From Botryllus schlosseri (Eukaryota > Chordata > Ascidiacea > Stolidobranchia > Styelidae), in contig ATSW01002225.1 in assembly GCA_000444245.1 (NCBI GenBank), positions 1-21,554 on the forward strand: a stretch of 21,554 nt of DNA, read 5' to 3'. Both the position numbers and the translations under genes were made by a program. Of the stretch, positions 18,103 to 21,554 are shown in pieces. The number at the start of each line of letters is the position of its first letter. The stretch's first letter is position 1. Below the pieces are notes generated by a model. It was not told the DNA's origin. It saw nothing but the letters and a program-made list of their open reading frames with translations, and ran no database searches.

Positions 18103-18105
18103 CTA

Positions 18106-19140
18106 ACAAGTAATTGTACATCAGAAATGTTGGATGTACAGAATACTCGCATGGATTGAATGAATGGATAAAAATGAAACCGTGACATATTTATCGTAGA
18201 AATCGTCTGTTTAATATATGAGTGGTTGGCTCTAAGCTGTTATTCTACACAACAGTAGTCATGGTATTCTTGGATCATTATTCCACCCACCTTATTCATC
18301 CCCTAGAATAGTCACTCCCAAATTGTGTCTTTTTTACAATTTTAGTATAAATATTTAAAATTAGGCTTTGCCCTACAAACAAACGCTCTTAACTGCCACA
18401 ACAACTAATAAATGGACATAAGTTTCAGTCGTATATTTTCATATAATCTGGCTCTTGTACTGCATTAACACCATTTTTGTGAATATTTTGTAATGAAATG
18501 CATTTACTGCAAAATGTTCACAAATTTTTAGTTTGCCAAGGTGAAAAGGTCTAGGAACCACTGTTGTTATATGCTTATTTATAACATCTTTTAATCAGTT
18601 GAAGACTTGTTACTAGTATTAAATACAGGTGTTTACGAGTTTTGCAACTTGATTGCTGGTAAAGAATAGTTGATCATTCACACAGTCCTTGGTAGCAAGT
18701 TCGTTTTTGTAAACAGAGTGTAATTGCCAACACACCATTTGGATGTATTTCAGAAAAAGTAGAAGTTTCTCCGTTTACCTTTGGCCAGCTATTTTGTTGA
18801 TTGTGTTCTCCATATTTGAGACTAAATCTGTTTGTGAAATCTTCTTATTGCTTATTTATGACCGAGTGATAAGCTACATATGAATATATAGCCTATTATG
18901 TAAACATCCAATAAAATTAACTGTGGTTGATGAATTTGAAATTATTTCTTGTGTTGCAATGTCTGCCTTTTTGCCTACCTGTTAATGCAGCTCGATGGCT
19001 TTTGGCACTTGTATTTAGTTTTGCAATTTGTTTTGGACCAATAAAGGTGGAAAACTTGTAGATATTGCTAGAACTACCTGGATTATTACTAGGCAAACTA
19101 CTACCAACTAACTTCCCATGATTAATTAACACACTTCTCA
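18106..19140. other. Upstream region of the zinc-finger/transposase-like gene
   Basis: About 1 kb of AT-rich DNA with no supported gene. GGTCTAGGAACCACTG ending at 18561 reads on the minus strand as a hAT-like start (CAGTGGTTCCTAG), but no partner end is seen. A promoter for the downstream gene would be expected here; I see no clear TATA or initiator. A 74-codon minus frame ending at the next gene's start is antisense noise. Confidence 0.4.
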
Positions 19141-19728
19141 ATGGACAGATCTTTTAGATTAAAAATGGAGTTGTGTGATATATGTAGCTTTCCAATCGAA
19201 AAGAGTACCAGAGATCAATATTTACGCCATATGCGGTTGCATATTGGTATGAGAAACTGTACCTTCAAGTGTCAACAAAGGAACTGCCATGCTTCTTACA
19301 GCAATTTCGTATCGTTGAAGTCACATTATGCTCGGAAACATCGAGTCGTGTACGAACGTAGTCACAAACTGTATCTTGCTTCTGACTTTAACATGCAGTG
19401 TAAAAAAGAAGGTTGCAAAGAAATTTATGAGAGTTACCCCGAACTTATATGTCATTTGAAGAAGCATATGAAAGATGGTGTCGAAGTGGAGTGCCCGCAC
19501 ATAGATTGTTGTATGAAATACAGCATTGTTTCTTCGTTCACCTGCCATTTATCCAGACATCATGGCTCTCCAAGTAATGGTAGCTCAGACACAAACCAGC
19601 AAGTAGTGCCACAAATATCCAATCAAGAAACTGTCACAACACACAGCAACCATTTACACGTTGACCGTGGATTTCTTGTTCCGCCAGCACACCTAGATGT
19701 GAAGACGATTTGCTTGTGTGGTCCATAG
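19141..19728 (+). CDS. Four-finger C2H2 N-terminal domain
   Basis: A 195-codon frame starting ATG at 19141; a second ATG at residue 9 (before ELCDIC) is an equally good start and matches how related proteins begin close to the first finger. All zinc ligands of the four fingers are present. Fingers 2-4 share the C-x4-C-x12-H-x3/4-H spacing; finger 1 is C-x2-C-x14-H-x3-H. A Ser/Thr/Asn-rich linker follows (about residues 142-170), then the frame ends by chance a few codons after it leaves the coding path. Likely DNA-binding part of the downstream transposase-like protein. Could be expressed alone as a short finger protein, which the sequence cannot decide. Confidence 0.7.
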   Translation: MDRSFRLKMELCDICSFPIEKSTRDQYLRHMRLHIGMRNCTFKCQQRNCHASYSNFVSLKSHYARKHRVVYERSHKLYLASDFNMQCKKEGCKEIYESYPELICHLKKHMKDGVEVECPHIDCCMKYSIVSSFTCHLSRHHGSPSNGSSDTNQQVVPQISNQETVTTHSNHLHVDRGFLVPPAHLDVKTICLCGP

Positions 19729-21429
19729 CCCATGCTCTGTTGGGTTTGGAAAGCTCACATCTTGTTGCAAATTCGGCTATTCAATATCTAGTGGATAAGT
19801 TTTCTGCATGCTTAGATATCTCATTCACTAATATTGAAGAATCACTGCATATTACTTTGAGGAATTCATCTATCCCTTTGGAAACACAGCATTCTATTAT
19901 TGATATTGTTGACCGCAACAAAATCAAGTGCTTCCAGAACACGGGTCTTTTGTCTTCCAGTTACCGACGTCGTCAGTATTACTCTGCGGAATTCAACTTG
20001 GTGGCACCTGTACCCTTGGTGCTAGGACAATCGGGCAGAAAGCAATGTACTGTTGATGAATGACTTGACAGAATTGGAAAATGTGGGTTTGGATATTGAT
20101 GGAAGTACGCTGAAATGTAAACTTTTTTCCATTATCGGAGATAACCTCGGTTCTCATGCTATTGGCGGCTTTTTGGAAAGTTGCAGTAGTAATTACTTCT
20201 GTCGTTATTGTTCGGTAACTAGGCATGGCTTTTTAGAAAATGACTTAACAATTGGTGAATCACGAACTGAGCAAACATATAATGATGCTGTTGCATCTGT
20301 CAAAGCCAATTCCTCACAAAATTCTGTTAAGGGGATCAAGTTTGGTTCTGTTTTCAATAGTCTGACCTCCTTTCACGTGTGTGTCTATGGCCTCCCAGCT
20401 TGCCTGGGCCATGATTTATTTGAAGGAATAGTTGCCTATGATATGATGTTGATAATAGATTCCCTTAAAAATATGCATTGGTTTACTCTCGATGTTTTAA
20501 ATGAGCGTATCTCTAATTTCAATTATTTGGGAACGGACAAATGTGATAAACCAACTTTGATATCAAAAAAGTCTGCGAAGTTGTCGGGACATGCTGTACA
20601 AAACTGGACCTTGTTACGTGTCTTTCCACTACTGGCATGGGATTATGCTGTCAGCTCAAATCATCCAATTTGGCAATTATTGTTGCTGTTACGTGACATT
20701 GTGGCACTTATTTGTGCTCCTGCCATTACTCAGGGGCAAATCTGCTGGCTTGAGGTTTGTGTTGAAGAATATCTCTGGGGTAGAAAGCGGTTATTTGATG
20801 TGAACCTGCGTCCCAAGCACCATTTTCTAATGCACTACGGTGACATGATCAGGCACCTGGCCCCATTAATTAGGTTATGGACGATGAGATTTGAGAGTAA
20901 ACATGGCTATTTTAAGAAGTGTGTAAGAAACTCCAAAAATTTCAAAAATCTCTGTCAAAGCGTATCATATAGGCATCAACTGAATTTTTCATACATATCA
21001 GTTTCCAATTATTTAAAAATTGGTTTGACATATACCGACAATGACATTCTGCCATTTGCTTCCTGTGATGAGGAGATTCGACATTTCTTGCAGTCTAATG
21101 ATTTTAATCCAGACAACTGTACATGCCTAAAAAAAGTACAGCAATTTGGTACCGTTTATGACCAGTCAATGTTTCTCATCGACAGCAATCAGGTATCCTT
21201 TGATCTGCTACTACAGAGAATTGTCATAATTGTTGTGGCACGCGTGAATACTCTTTTTTTCATTACACAACCTGTCTTGGGTAGAAAACTAGTAAACATG
21301 GGAGTCTACCAGTTGGAGGAATGTCCCTCACCCCTACGCATGCTGCAGGCAAATAATATGATTGATACGACTCCGTTACATAGTTATAAGGGCTTTGTAG
21401 TCCTTAAACATTTCCCCCCGGATGAATGA
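19141..21429 (+). pseudogene. C2H2 zinc-finger plus Tnp2-like transposase gene, middle damaged
   Basis: Three frames make one gene of a multi-copy animal family. Part 1 (19141-19728) has four C2H2 fingers: C12/C15/H30/H34, C44/C49/H62/H67, C87/C92/H105/H109, C118/C123/H136/H140. Part 2 (19680-20063, another frame) has EDDLLVWSIAHALLGLES and ends SSYRRRQYYSAEFNLVAPVP. Part 3 (20053-21429, same frame as part 1) has GDNLGSHAIGGF (29-40), FCRYC (49-53), GHDLFEGIVAYD (119-130), SGHAVQNWTLLR (178-189), RPKHHFLMHY (253-262) and LWTMRFESKHGYFKK (275-289), and reaches the usual C-terminal end. The order of these motifs parallels Tnp2/DUF4218-type (En/Spm, CACTA) transposases; that link is my inference. 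Two frame changes (19665-19690 and 20025-20060) break the reading. At the second, a block of perhaps 120 residues that relatives carry between YRRR...P and the DNLGSH motif seems missing. Introns could explain the first break. No terminal repeats found. Confidence 0.75.
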
Positions 21430-21554
21430 ATCACCATTCTGATGCTTATGGATAGTAGGAAGATTTTGATAATATGATCAAAATTGAAACATGATCGTTC
21501 CTGAAATTCTGAACTCGTATATTTACGTAGCCTAATCAATGTGAATATGTCGAT
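21430..21554. other. 3' flank of the transposase-like gene
   Basis: AT-rich, with no polyadenylation hexamer and no terminal inverted repeat visible before the window ends. Confidence 0.3.

Larger units (their letters stand above)
16940..18105 (-). mobile_element. Penelope-like retroelement, 3' part
   Basis: On the minus strand a GIY-YIG endonuclease frame is followed by about 300 bp of tail with AATAAAG and a CTGATGA...GAAA motif. The reverse transcriptase that should precede the endonuclease in Penelope-like elements is absent, so this is a 5'-truncated copy. The tail contains two imperfect direct repeats around TGACATCATA (17071) and TGACGTCATA (17121), 50 bp apart. The exact 3' boundary is not visible; it is probably between 16900 and 16960. 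Confidence 0.85.

Overview
The window is eukaryotic, non-coding-rich DNA from an animal, probably a marine invertebrate. It is AT-rich by eye, CpG is not depleted, introns are present, and it is packed with hAT-type DNA transposons and MITEs, a Penelope-like retroelement fragment and LINE scraps. I cannot name the species. Short runs of N occur only inside one MITE (9532-10222).

Layout. 1-7479 is a nest of transposons. An old hAT-type element (D, about 9-7471) holds a tandem repeat of roughly 330 bp. Inside that repeat sits a full-length ZBED/Buster-like hAT (A, 959-4853) with perfect 8-bp target duplications and a nearly readable transposase on the minus strand. D also holds a second hAT-type element (B, 5641-7229), whose left terminus was split by a 515-bp MITE (C, 5654-6168). 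From 7480 to about 14350 lies what I believe is host gene territory: three minus-strand exons (14175-14342, 12531-12698, 8370-8537), each exactly 168 bp and phase 0, each encoding two 28-residue leucine-rich repeats. They align column by column. They are too short to stand out as long open frames and are the best candidate for a real, intron-rich host gene, of the kind that carries RI/NLR-type LRR exons. Its introns hold three more hAT-type MITEs (E, F, G) and two probable LINE tails.

14.7-15.55 kb holds a second locus of the ~330-bp repeat, followed by a GTAAA/TTTAC-rich inverted repeat. 16.9-18.1 kb is the 3' part of a Penelope-like element on the minus strand: a Cys motif, a GIY-YIG endonuclease, and a hammerhead-core-like motif in its tail. 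19141-21429 on the plus strand is a multi-zinc-finger plus transposase-like gene. Its C-terminal 458 residues look intact, but its middle is frame-shifted and seems to lack a block of the family's usual length.

How the parts relate: most of the sequence is mobile DNA, and target-site duplications give an insertion order (D before A and B; B before C). The only likely host gene I can support is the minus-strand LRR exon series. The zinc-finger/transposase-like gene may be mobile or host-derived. No RNA gene, CRISPR array or bacterial-type regulatory site was found.
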